Below are positions 56,729 through 64,000 of a DNA stretch of 64,000 bases, one piece after another; position 1 is the first letter of the stretch, and every line of letters starts with the position of its first letter. Under the pieces are notes generated by a model, which made no database searches, was not told where the DNA came from, and saw only the letters and a list, made by a program, of their open reading frames with translations. Origin of the DNA: Micromonospora_G sp040676775 (lineage in GTDB: Bacteria; Actinomycetota; Actinomycetes; Mycobacteriales; Micromonosporaceae); assembly GCF_040676775.1 (NCBI RefSeq), contig NZ_JBFAPP010000013.1:158106-222105 (forward strand), written 5' to 3'. The position numbers and the translations under genes were made by a program.

Positions 56729-57234
56729 GCCGACGCCTCACAGCGACTCGTACCGATGTCCCTGCGCCGCCCGGTCATGGCCGCCTCCCCTCACCGCCCC
56801 GGCGCCGGAGGGTCGCCCTCCTGGTGACGCGCCCTACGGCTGTCGAGACGCCCGACCGAGGCGGCTGGCCGAGGATAGGTTCCATCGGCGGTGTGTTGGT
56901 ACACCGCCGGAGGCCGGGAACCCGTGTCGTCCCGTTACCGGATCGGCCTGTCCGGTAACGGGTTATCTGGCCCCTGAACTGGCCAAAGTGATGCCGTACT
57001 GTTACGCGATCTATGTTGTGCGTTTAGCCTGCGATGGTCGGGCAGTCTCACCTGTAACGCGAGGCTAGGTCGCGAGGGGCCCTTCGGTCAAGGACTCATG
57101 ATCCAGCATGAGTCGGACGTACGGCACACGGATGCCTACCCGCAGCTCATGACGGGTGGGGCATACCCGGACGAGCCCGGCCGGTCGAGGGCCCTCGCAG
57201 GCCCCGTCGCGTCGGTTGCCGGCGTCCGGCGGCG
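56729..57234. other. 506-bp gap between rny and recX
   Basis: Upstream of rny (minus strand) and downstream of recX. It contains hairpins at 56886-56909 and 56931-56962. Nearby is the inverted sequence GGATCCTGGCTT-like around 57096-57112 with CATGA dyads. No ORF is convincing; the 94-residue frame at 57098 has recX on the opposite strand over most of it. Confidence 0.5.
56886..56962 (-). promoter_or_regulatory. Two hairpins in the rny upstream region
   Basis: CGGCGGTGT/ACACCGCCG (9 bp, 6-base loop, 56886-56909) and CCCGTTACCGGA/TCCGGTAACGGG (12 bp, 8-base loop, 56931-56962) lie about 160-235 bases before rny. They could be in its leader RNA. Confidence 0.5.
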
Positions 57235-58086
57235 CTACTCCCCCGCGCGGGCATCCCGGTCGAGCTCCGACTCGGCGTCGGCGAGCGCGTCCGGGTCGAT
57301 GTACTCGGCGAACTCGGCCGCCTCGGCGCTCTGTGCCGCCAACGCGTCCTTCACCGCCCTGATCGCCACGCCGGGGGGATAGCCCTTGCGGGCGAGCATG
57401 CCCACGAGCCGACGGAACACCGCGTCCGGCTCACCCCGGGCGGTCCGCAGCTTGCGGTCCACCAGGGTGCGGGCGGTTTCGCTCTCGGTCGTCTCGTCCA
57501 GCTCGCCGAGTGCCTCGGCGGCGATGTCGCGGTCGACGCCGTGCTGGCGCAGCTCGTTGGCGAGCGCCCTGCGGGCCAGGCCCCGGCCCTGGTGGCGACT
57601 GGTGACCCAGGCTCGGGCGAAGGCGGCGTCGTCGATGATGCCGACCTCGTCGTAGCGGTCGAGCACCTGGTGGGCGACCTCTTCGCTGATGCCCCGCCGG
57701 GCGAGCGCGGTCGCCAGCTCGGCCCGGGTACGCGGGCGTACGGCGAGCTGGCGCAGGCAGATCTCCCGGGCCAGTTCCCCCTCGTCACGGGGCGGTCCGG
57801 CCGCGGCGGTGTCCCCGCTCCGGCCACGCCGTCGACCGCCGAAGCCACCCGGCTGCTCCGCGGCGCCACCGTCGGTACGCCCCGATGGCGTCGCGGCACC
57901 CTCCGGCCAGCCCTGATCGTCCTCGGACCAGCCGGTTGTGCCGGCGGCACCGGTCGCGTCGGTGTCACCGTTCGGATCGGCGCCCGCGGCCCGTCCCCGC
58001 CGCGAGCGCCCCGCTGTCCCGCCGCCCGATCGGGGCGGTGCGGCATCCCAGCCACGCCCCGACCTGGCCCCACGTCGTCCAGCCAT
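57235..58086 (-). CDS. recX: Recombination regulator RecX
   Basis: A 283-residue RecX, which binds RecA filaments and limits them. The functional part is residues ~108-260, with three helical repeats (LRQLAVRPRTRAELATALARRGI, ARAWVTSRHQGRGLARRALANELRQ, LRTARGEPDAVFRRLVGMLARKG). About 105 N-terminal residues are a Gly/Arg/Asp/Pro low-complexity extension not usual in the family, and the C-terminus is acidic. It follows recA by 26 bases and is probably translated from the same mRNA. Confidence 0.92.
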   Translation of the reverse strand: MAGRRGARSGRGWDAAPPRSGGGTAGRSRRGRAAGADPNGDTDATGAAGTTGWSEDDQGWPEGAATPSGRTDGGAAEQPGGFGGRRRGRSGDTAAAGPPRDEGELAREICLRQLAVRPRTRAELATALARRGISEEVAHQVLDRYDEVGIIDDAAFARAWVTSRHQGRGLARRALANELRQHGVDRDIAAEALGELDETTESETARTLVDRKLRTARGEPDAVFRRLVGMLARKGYPPGVAIRAVKDALAAQSAEAAEFAEYIDPDALADAESELDRDARAGE

Positions 58087-58112
58087 GATGGAGAGGAAGA
58101 CTCAGCGACCGG

Positions 58113-59159
58113 TCAGAAGTCCACCGGCGGCAGCTCCGGGCCGCCCGCGGCGTCACTCGGGCTGACCCCGACGCCGAGCTTCTCCAGGATCTTCTTCTCG
58201 ATCTCGGCCGCCACGTCCGGGTTGTCCTTGAGGAACTCCCGGGCCTTCTCCTTGCCCTGGCCGAGCTGGTCACCGTCGTAGGTGTACCAGGCGCCGGACT
58301 TACGGATGATCGACTGCTCCACACCGACGTCGATCAGCGATCCCTCGCGGGAGATGCCCTTGCCGTACATGATGTCGAACTCGGCCTGCTTGAACGGGGC
58401 GGCGACCTTGTTCTTCACCACCTTGACCCTGGTCCGGTTACCGACCACGTCGGTGCCGTCCTTGAGGCTCTCGATCCGGCGTACGTCGAGCCGGACCGAC
58501 GCGTAGAACTTTAGCGCCCGGCCACCGGTGGTGGTCTCCGGGCTGCCGAACATGACACCGATCTTCTCGCGGAGCTGGTTGATGAAGATCGCGGTGGTGT
58601 TGGTGTTGCTGAGCACACCGGTGATCTTCCGGAGCGCCTGGCTCATCAGCCGGGCCTGGAGGCCCACGTGGCTGTCGCCCATCTCGCCCTCGATCTCGGC
58701 CCGGGGCACGAGTGCGGCCACCGAGTCGATCACGATGATGTCCAGCGCGCCGGAACGGATCAGCATGTCCGCGATCTCCAGCGCCTGCTCACCGGTGTCC
58801 GGCTGGGAGACCAGCATCGCGTCGGTGTCGACCCCGAGCGCCTTGGCGTATTCCGGGTCGAGCGCGTGCTCGGCGTCGATGAAGGCGGCGATGCCACCGG
58901 CCCGCTGCGCGCTCGCCACCGCGTGCAGCGCCACGGTGGTCTTACCGCTGCTCTCCGGGCCGTAGATCTCGACCACCCGGCCACGGGGCAGACCGCCCAC
59001 ACCAAGTGCCACGTCGAGTGCGATCGAGCCGGTCGGGATAACGGCCATCTGGATCTGCGGCCGTTCGCCCAACCGCATCACCGAGCCCTTACCGAACTGC
59101 TTGTCGATCTGAGCGAGAGCAAGGTCTAGTGCCTTCTCCCGGTCAGGTCCTGGCGCCAT
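58113..59159 (-). CDS. recA: Recombinase RecA
   Basis: The 348-residue RecA forms filaments for homologous recombination and activates LexA cleavage. Walker A GPESSGKT is at residues 67-74, GGLPRGRVVEIYGPESSGKTT, then the L2 loop region NQLREKIGVMFGSPETTTGGRALKFYAS. Length is normal. ATG at 59159 is chosen over the longer frame to give the usual start MAPGPDREKALDLALAQIDKQFGKGSVMRLG. An SOS box lies 133 bases upstream. Confidence 0.97.
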   Translation of the reverse strand: MAPGPDREKALDLALAQIDKQFGKGSVMRLGERPQIQMAVIPTGSIALDVALGVGGLPRGRVVEIYGPESSGKTTVALHAVASAQRAGGIAAFIDAEHALDPEYAKALGVDTDAMLVSQPDTGEQALEIADMLIRSGALDIIVIDSVAALVPRAEIEGEMGDSHVGLQARLMSQALRKITGVLSNTNTTAIFINQLREKIGVMFGSPETTTGGRALKFYASVRLDVRRIESLKDGTDVVGNRTRVKVVKNKVAAPFKQAEFDIMYGKGISREGSLIDVGVEQSIIRKSGAWYTYDGDQLGQGKEKAREFLKDNPDVAAEIEKKILEKLGVGVSPSDAAGGPELPPVDF

Positions 59160-59291
59160 GGTTGCCACCCCTGCCTTCGCCGGCGTCTTTGCTGAACTTT
59201 TCGTCACGCGCACACGCTAGGCGCTAGGTCCGACAGAAAACAGCCGACCGGCCGTGAGCTGTGGACGAGCACCCCGGTGTGGACAATAGCC

Positions 59292-59305
59292 GAACAGGTG
59301 TACGA
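59292..59305 (-). promoter_or_regulatory. LexA SOS box upstream of recA
   Basis: CGAACAGGTGTACG matches cGAACRNRYGTTYG except for GTACG in place of GTTYG, the same variant as the two boxes at lexA. Confidence 0.7.
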
Positions 59306-59342
59306 CAGCATGCACGACACGCCACAAGGCCATAACGGCAGC

Positions 59343-59543
59343 TCAGCGTAGTCGGGCCGGTACTCGATCGGGGTACGCGGCGACCACCGCACGCCAGACG
59401 ACCACCGTCGCCTCACCCTCCGCGAGCGCCTGCTTGACCGTCCGTCCACCCAACTGGGACAGCACCTGGTCGGCGGCGATGCTGGTCGCGTACGCCGGGC
59501 CGAACACCTGCTCCAGCCGCGTCCAGAAATCCGTCAGCCGCAC
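59343..59543 (-). CDS. DUF3046 domain protein
   Basis: The 66-residue product VRLTDFWTRLEQVFGPAYATSIAADQVLSQLGGRTVKQALAEGE-AT-VVWRAVVAAYPDRVPARLR is the DUF3046 family, which precedes recA in many actinobacteria. GTG at 59543 gives RLTDFW. Function unknown. Its 3' end is 37 bases before the recA SOS box. Confidence 0.85.
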   Translation of the reverse strand: MRLTDFWTRLEQVFGPAYATSIAADQVLSQLGGRTVKQALAEGEATVVVWRAVVAAYPDRVPARLR

Positions 59544-59697
59544 CGACCCAACCCCCTCGCGTCCACCCGACCCCGACCCCATCACCGGGCCGGCCGCGCC
59601 ACCACCCGCCGACGCCGACCGCCAACGCTAGCGCCATCGGCACCGTCACCGCGAACGGGCGCGACACCGGTGTCCCGAGCGTGTCCCCGGGCGCACC

Positions 59698-60387
59698 TCA
59701 GGTCAGTGCCCCGGCGGCCACGGTCAGGTCGGCGACCAGTCCGGCGTACGCGTCCTCCCGGTTGTCGGAGCGCAGCACCGCCGAGGGGTGGATGGTGGCC
59801 AACAGCCGGGTCGGCTCGACCGGCCCGTTCGCGGTGGTCGACGGCCGGGTGAAGTCCTCCGGGCGCTGGGCGGACTCCGGCCAGGGCAGCAGCACCCCAC
59901 GGTCGCGGGTGACCCGGAACGCCGGGCCGAGCAGCGCCTTCGCCGCGATGGCGCCGAGCACCACGACCACCTCCGGGTGCAGTACGGCGAACTCGGCGAC
60001 CAGCCAGGGCCGGCAGGCGACGATGTGCACCTGGTCGGGGGTCTGATGTAGCCGCCGCTTGCCCCGCATGGTGTGCCGGAAGTGCTTGACCGCGTTGGTC
60101 AGGTAAAGCTGTCCGGGCTCAAGGCCGGCGTCGTCGACCGCCCGGCGCAACACCCGACCGGCCGGGCCGACGAACGGCAGCCCCTCCCGGTCCTCGACGT
60201 CGCCGGGCTGTTCACCGACCATCACCACCCGGGCGTGTGCGGCTCCCCGGCCGAAGACCGTCTGGTTCGCGTCGGCGTACAGGTCGCAGCCCTCGCACGA
60301 GGCCGCGGCCGTACGCAGCGCGGTCAGGCTCTTCGCGCGGGGCGGGACGAACTCCTGTGCGCCGGGGGCGGTCCGGGTCTGCGCCAT
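59698..60387 (-). CDS. UdgX-type uracil-DNA glycosylase (family 4-like)
   Basis: The 229-residue enzyme has GEQPGDVEDREGLPFVGPAGRVL (motif A, with the EQPGD of UdgX), a KRRLHQTP stretch (the R-loop, normally KRRIHQ, whose His forms a covalent bond to the abasic sugar), and the motif B HPSAVLRS. Cysteines in CEGCDLY and elsewhere fit the 4Fe-4S site. UdgX removes uracil from DNA and stays covalently bound to it. ATG at 60387. Confidence 0.85.
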   Translation of the reverse strand: MAQTRTAPGAQEFVPPRAKSLTALRTAAASCEGCDLYADANQTVFGRGAAHARVVMVGEQPGDVEDREGLPFVGPAGRVLRRAVDDAGLEPGQLYLTNAVKHFRHTMRGKRRLHQTPDQVHIVACRPWLVAEFAVLHPEVVVVLGAIAAKALLGPAFRVTRDRGVLLPWPESAQRPEDFTRPSTTANGPVEPTRLLATIHPSAVLRSDNREDAYAGLVADLTVAAGALT

Positions 60388-60514
60388 GGACCTGTCCTAC
60401 CCCGGCCCACCGCGCTCACACACCACGTCCCCTGACGGCACCCGGCCGGGGCGATCGCGGGGTGAGGATCTGCCCGGCGACGGTGGTCAGCCCGAGCACG
60501 GCTGGACCGCCCGC

Positions 60515-61858
60515 TCAGGCGCCGAACGGGGTCGGTGCGCCGATGCCGGTCGCGCGGAGCAGCGCGTCGGCCAGCGGTTCGATGTCGGCGTCGCCGAGCG
60601 GGCTGATGGTGATCCGGACGGCCGGTCCGGTGGCGAGCCGGTAGAGCGAGCCGGGCGCGACCGCGTAGCCGGCGTCGCGCAGCCCGGTCACCGTACGGAT
60701 CTCGTCCGACACCGGCAGCCAGACGTTGATCCCACTGCGGCCGTACGCGGTCAGCCCGCGCCGGGCCAGCGCCTCCCGCAGGGCCTCCCGCCGCCGCTGG
60801 TAGCTCTCCCGGGCCGAGGTCACCTGGGCGGCCACCTCCGGATCCCGCCAGAGCCCGATGGCGAGCCGTTGCAGCAGAGTGGAGACCCAACCGGCACCGA
60901 CCCGCATCCTGCCGGCCACCCGGGCCACGGTCGCCTCGTCCCCGGCGAGCACCGCCAGGCGCAGGTCGGGGCCGTAGGGCTTGCTGGCCGACCGGACGAA
61001 TGCCCAGCTCCGGGTCACCCCGGCGAGGCTGTGCAGCGGCATCGGGGCGAGTTCGGCGGCGTGGTCGTCCTCGATCAGCAGCAGGTCGGGTCGGGCACCG
61101 AGCAGTTCGCGCAGGATCGCCGCCCGGTCGGCGGTGACCGCGGCCCCGGTCGGGTTCTGCGCCCGGCTGGTGAGCACCAGCGCCCGTACGCCGGACGCCA
61201 GCGCGGCCCGTACGCCGGCCGGGGTGGGGCCGTCGTCGTCGACCGGTACGCCGACCGGCTGGAAGCCCAGCGCGGCGACCAGGTCGAGCAGGTTGGCCCA
61301 TCCTGGGTCCTCGACCCCGACCGGGTCGCCGGGGCGCAGGTGGGCGGTGAGGAGTCGTTCGATGCCGTCGAGCGCGCCACTGGTCACGGTGATCGAGTCG
61401 GTCGGCACCCCGTCGGCGGCCAGTCGCCGACTGGCGAGGTCGACCAGTTCCGGCAGCACACCGGCGTCGCCGTAGCCGACGGAGGCGCCCGCGGAGTGGG
61501 CGAGGGCGGCCAGGTGCGGCCCGAACGCAGGCAGCAGCCGGTGGTCGGGCTCGCCGCTGGCCAGGTCGAGCACCCCGGAGGCCACCGGGGGCAGTCGCAG
61601 CGCCGACCGGGACGCGGCGACGGGCGGCCGGGGCCGGATCCGGGTGCCGTTGCGTCCGGCGGTCTCCACCAGCCCGCGCTGGCGCAGCGCCTGGTACGCC
61701 TTGGCCACCGTGGCCGGGCTGACCGCGAGCTGTCCGGCCAGGTTCCGGACCGGTGGCAGGGCCGCACTCGCGGTCAGGGCACCGATGCGTACGCCGGTTT
61801 CCACGCTGGCCGAAATCTCGGCTGCCGTACCACCCTCGATCTGATAATGTGCTGCCAC
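60515..61858 (-). CDS. MocR-type (GntR + PLP aminotransferase-like) regulator
   Basis: The 447-residue protein has an N-terminal GntR winged helix (LAGQLAVSPATVAKAYQALRQRGLVETAGRNG, about residues 36-77) followed by an aminotransferase fold I domain with VTSGALDGIERLL, NPTGAAVTADRAAIL and the PLP lysine in SKPYGPDLRL near residue 290. MocR proteins sense PLP or amines and regulate a divergent gene. GTG at 61858; no Shine-Dalgarno is visible. Divergent from the flavoprotein-GNAT fusion. Confidence 0.88.
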   Translation of the reverse strand: MAAHYQIEGGTAAEISASVETGVRIGALTASAALPPVRNLAGQLAVSPATVAKAYQALRQRGLVETAGRNGTRIRPRPPVAASRSALRLPPVASGVLDLASGEPDHRLLPAFGPHLAALAHSAGASVGYGDAGVLPELVDLASRRLAADGVPTDSITVTSGALDGIERLLTAHLRPGDPVGVEDPGWANLLDLVAALGFQPVGVPVDDDGPTPAGVRAALASGVRALVLTSRAQNPTGAAVTADRAAILRELLGARPDLLLIEDDHAAELAPMPLHSLAGVTRSWAFVRSASKPYGPDLRLAVLAGDEATVARVAGRMRVGAGWVSTLLQRLAIGLWRDPEVAAQVTSARESYQRRREALREALARRGLTAYGRSGINVWLPVSDEIRTVTGLRDAGYAVAPGSLYRLATGPAVRITISPLGDADIEPLADALLRATGIGAPTPFGA

Positions 61859-61859
61859 A

Positions 61860-61880
61860 GTTCTGAGACTGTACTAGAAC
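61860..61880. promoter_or_regulatory. Candidate MocR operator
   Basis: GTTCT-N11-AGAAC is a perfect dyad directly adjacent to the MocR start codon and 18 bases before the start of the divergent gene. It could control both. Confidence 0.45.
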
Positions 61881-61897
61881 AATCGGGGAGGCGCCAG

Positions 61898-63142
61898 GTG
61901 TACCAGCAGACGGAACGGACCACCGCGAACCGAGGCCGCAACCGGATGGGCTACCAGCGCGAGACCGCGCACGCGATCCTGGACGAGGCCTACCACTGCT
62001 CCCTCGCCTTCACCGTGGACGGTGAGCCCCGGGTCCTGCCCACCCTGCACGTACGCGTCGACGACACGGTCTACCTGCACGGCTCCACCGGTGGCCGCCC
62101 GTTACTGGCCGCCCGTGGCCCGGACGGGCTGCCGGTCTGCCTCAGCGTCACCCTGCTCGACGGCCTGGTCTACGGCCGGTCCCAGTTCCACCACAGCGCC
62201 AACTACCGCTCGGTGATCGCGCACGGCACCGCCCACCTGGTCACCGACCAGGCCGAGAAGGCGGCCGCGATGACCGCCCTGGTGGAGAAGGTGGGCCGGG
62301 GACGGGCCGCCGACAGCCGCCCACCGACCCGCAGGGAACTCGCCGAGACGGCGGTGCTGGCCCTGCCCCTGCGGGAGGTCTCGGTACGGGCCCGGACCGG
62401 GCCGGTGGTCGACGAGCCCGAGGACTACGACCTGCCGCACTGGGCCGGGGTGCTGCCGCTGCGGCAGGTCGCCGGCCCGGCCGAGCCGGACACCGGGGTC
62501 ACCGCACCGGTCCCCGACTACCTGCGCCCGCCCCGCTCGCCCTGGCTCACCGCAGCACCGCTGACCGGCGCGCACGTACGACTGGAACCGCTCGACCCCG
62601 CCCACACCGACGAGTTGTACGCGGCCACCGACGACGCCGAGGTCTGGCGCCACCTCTCCCACCCGCGCCCGGCGAACCGGGACGACCTCGCCGCGATCAT
62701 CGCCGAGGCGCTGCACGCCCAGTACCTCGGCACCCGGGTGCCCTGGGTGCAGCGCGACGCCCGGACCGGCCAGATCGTCGGCAGCACCTCCTACTACGAG
62801 GTCGACGAGCCCCGGCGGTCGGTGGCGATCGGGCACACCTTCCTGGGCCGGGCGAGTTGGCGTACCGGGATCAACACCGAGGCCAAGCTGCTCCTGCTCG
62901 CCCGGGCCTTCGACGAACTGGGCGCGGAGCGGGTGGTCTGGCACACCGACATCCGCAACGAGCGATCGCAGCGGGCGATCGAACGGCTCGGCGCCCAGCG
63001 CGAGGGGGTGCTGCGACGGCACCGGCAGCGGCCGGACGGCTCGTGGCGGGACACCGTGCTCTACGCCATGATCGCGGACGAGTGGCCGAAGGCACAGCTC
63101 GCGCTCCGGGAAATGCTTCGCCCGACGGCACCCCTGGGGTGA
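61898..63142 (+). CDS. PPOX-type flavoprotein / GNAT acetyltransferase fusion
   Basis: The 414-residue protein has an N-terminal pyridoxamine-phosphate-oxidase-like split barrel (RETAHAILDEAYHCSLAFTVDGEPRVLPTLHVRVDDTVYLHGSTGGRPL, about residues 17-170; nitroimidazole-resistance/FMN type) and a C-terminal GNAT domain (HVRLEPLDPAHTDELYAATDD, then VWHTDIRNERSQRAIERLGAQREGVLRRH, about 225-400). GTG at 61898 follows GGGGAGG. The stop overlaps the LysE gene start. A MocR regulator is divergent, so an amine or B6 vitamer theme is plausible but unproven. Confidence 0.85.
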   Translation: MYQQTERTTANRGRNRMGYQRETAHAILDEAYHCSLAFTVDGEPRVLPTLHVRVDDTVYLHGSTGGRPLLAARGPDGLPVCLSVTLLDGLVYGRSQFHHSANYRSVIAHGTAHLVTDQAEKAAAMTALVEKVGRGRAADSRPPTRRELAETAVLALPLREVSVRARTGPVVDEPEDYDLPHWAGVLPLRQVAGPAEPDTGVTAPVPDYLRPPRSPWLTAAPLTGAHVRLEPLDPAHTDELYAATDDAEVWRHLSHPRPANRDDLAAIIAEALHAQYLGTRVPWVQRDARTGQIVGSTSYYEVDEPRRSVAIGHTFLGRASWRTGINTEAKLLLLARAFDELGAERVVWHTDIRNERSQRAIERLGAQREGVLRRHRQRPDGSWRDTVLYAMIADEWPKAQLALREMLRPTAPLG

Positions 63143-63813
63143 TGATGACGCCCGTGCTGGGGATCACCGACATCTGGACCTACGTGCTGGGCACCGTCGC
63201 CATCGTGCTGCTGCCCGGACCGAACTCGCTCTTCGTGCTCTCGACCGCCGCCAAACGCGGCGTACGGGTCGGCTACCAGGCGGCGGCCGGGGTGTTCCTC
63301 GGCGACACCGTACTGATGGTGCTCTCCGCCGCCGGGGTGGCGTCGCTGCTCACGGCGTACCCGCCGATCTTCACGGTGATCAAGTACGGCGGTGCGGCGT
63401 ACCTCGGTTATGTGGGGTTGACCATGCTGCGCGGAGCGTGGCGGCGCTGGCGGTCCCGCAACGACCCCGGAGCGCCGCGCCTGATCGACGGGGCCGAGCC
63501 GGCCCCGGTGCGTAACCCGTTCCGGCGGGCCACCGTGATCAGCCTGCTCAACCCGAAGGCGATCCTGTTCTTCATCTCCTTCTTCATCCAGTTCGTCGAC
63601 CCGGACTACGCCTACCCGGCGCTGTCGTTCCTGCTGCTCGGGGTGATCGCGCAGGCCGCCAGCGTGCTCTACCTGACCCTGCTGATCCTCACCGGCACCT
63701 ACCTGGCCGCCCAGTTCCGCCAACGCCGCCGCCTAGCCGCGGCCACCACCACCGGCATCGGCGTCCTCTTCCTAGGCTTCAGCCTCAAACTAGCCACCGC
63801 CACCACCAGCTAA
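63142..63813 (+). CDS. LysE family amino-acid exporter
   Basis: A 223-residue membrane protein with six helices. N-terminal motif GTVAIVLLPGPNSLFVLSTAAKRGVRVGYQAAAGVFLGD and the central NPKAILFFISFFIQFV are LysE/RhtB signatures (leucine efflux LeuE-like). It exports amino acids or analogues. ATG at 63142 or 63145, or GTG at 63139; all overlap the upstream stop. It probably forms an operon with the flavoprotein-GNAT gene. Confidence 0.88.
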   Translation: MMTPVLGITDIWTYVLGTVAIVLLPGPNSLFVLSTAAKRGVRVGYQAAAGVFLGDTVLMVLSAAGVASLLTAYPPIFTVIKYGGAAYLGYVGLTMLRGAWRRWRSRNDPGAPRLIDGAEPAPVRNPFRRATVISLLNPKAILFFISFFIQFVDPDYAYPALSFLLLGVIAQAASVLYLTLLILTGTYLAAQFRQRRRLAAATTTGIGVLFLGFSLKLATATTS

Positions 63814-64000
63814 CCCCCACCCCCTCCCACCCCCTCCCACCCCCTCCCCCTCCCACCCCCTCCCCTCCCAGTGCGGCGATCTTGCAGTTGTGGTCCCTGA
63901 CATAAGCCCTAAGTCAGTCATACGAGGCGCCACAACTGCAAGATCGCCGGGGGGTGGGGGCGCGGTCGACGTGGCCGACGACCTCGACGCGATCCGGGCC
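63814..64000. other. Intergenic DNA to the window edge
   Basis: A C-rich tract with repeated CCCCTCCCAC units (about 63815-63870), the dispersed palindrome (63874-63949), a G-rich stretch (63947-63962), and the last 40 bases, which are too short to assign. Confidence 0.6.
63874..63949. repeat. Dispersed palindromic element, copy 2
   Basis: CGGCGATCTTGCAGTTGTGG (63874-63893) pairs perfectly with its complement at 63930-63949 around a 36-base loop. The outer arms have the same core as copy 1 at 42 kb. Confidence 0.85.

Noticed and set aside
60386..63142. A 918-residue open frame running into the flavoprotein-GNAT gene
   Set aside because: Its first ~500 residues are antisense to the MocR gene and have Arg/Gly/Val-rich shadow composition. 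The true start is GTG at 61898 with a GGGGAG site.

Overview
This 64-kb window is a high-GC chromosomal segment from an actinobacterium, most likely a Micromonosporaceae member (Micromonospora or a close relative). The call rests on GC-rich codon use, frequent GTG starts, family-typical small proteins (DUF7455, DUF3039, DUF3046, DUF3099, DUF5522), and the actinobacterial order nrdJ-nrdR-LysM-lexA, hflX, dapF-miaA, miaB, gluABCD, rny, recX-recA. I see no phage, plasmid, insertion sequence, CRISPR array or rRNA. It reads as core chromosome with a few accessory islets.

Layout. 0.1-6.8 kb: inositol monophosphatase, principal sigma factor, a zinc-finger-like small protein, a DEAD/DEAH helicase, a TRIC-type channel with a repeat-expanded tail, and DUF3039. 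6.9-9.8 kb: a pseudouridine catabolism pair (psuG and a PfkB kinase), a long intergenic hairpin, and a secreted protein. 9.9-13.8 kb: DUF3099, a BrnT/BrnA-like toxin-antitoxin pair, and a two-gene operon of an NB-ARC/TPR protein with a RHIM-like motif followed by a HhH-GPD protein. 14-19.2 kb: cupin, methyltransferase, D-aminoacyl-tRNA deacylase, a Spo0M-like protein, a second sigma-70 factor and a small membrane protein.

19.2-24.8 kb: protein acetyltransferase/acyl-CoA synthetase fusion with an AcuC deacetylase, a rhodanese and a DtxR/IdeR regulator. 24.8-31.6 kb: lipoprotein, L-2-hydroxyglutarate oxidase, DUF5522, a YtrA-type ABC operon, an MFS exporter and DUF2332. 31.8-37 kb: the DNA-precursor and SOS block: B12-dependent ribonucleotide reductase, NrdR with paired operator-like boxes, and a LysM protein divergent from LexA across two SOS boxes. 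37-49.5 kb: membrane-anchored surface protein, HflX, malic enzyme, dapF-miaA-LigB-like operon, DUF349, secreted pectate lyase, MiaB.

49.7-54.8 kb: DUF2277, an orphan protein, a degenerate tRNA-like sequence and the gluABCD amino-acid importer. 54.9-60.4 kb: RNase Y, RecX, RecA (with an SOS box), DUF3046 and a UdgX-type uracil-DNA glycosylase. 60.5-64 kb: a MocR regulator divergent from a flavoprotein-acetyltransferase fusion, a LysE exporter, and a second copy of a dispersed palindrome first seen at 42 kb.

The genes meet in a few themes: DNA repair and nucleotide supply (LexA, RecA, RecX, UdgX, NrdJ, NrdR), tRNA A37 modification (MiaA, MiaB), and reversible protein acetylation (Pat-like enzyme plus AcuC). 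The main leads are the RHIM-like motif on the NB-ARC protein, a shared SOS-box variant, evidence of gene conversion between the two sigma genes, the dispersed palindrome, a 17-codon coupled mini-ORF in the glu operon, and a tRNA-Sec-like relic. All start sites, hairpins and alignments were judged by eye.
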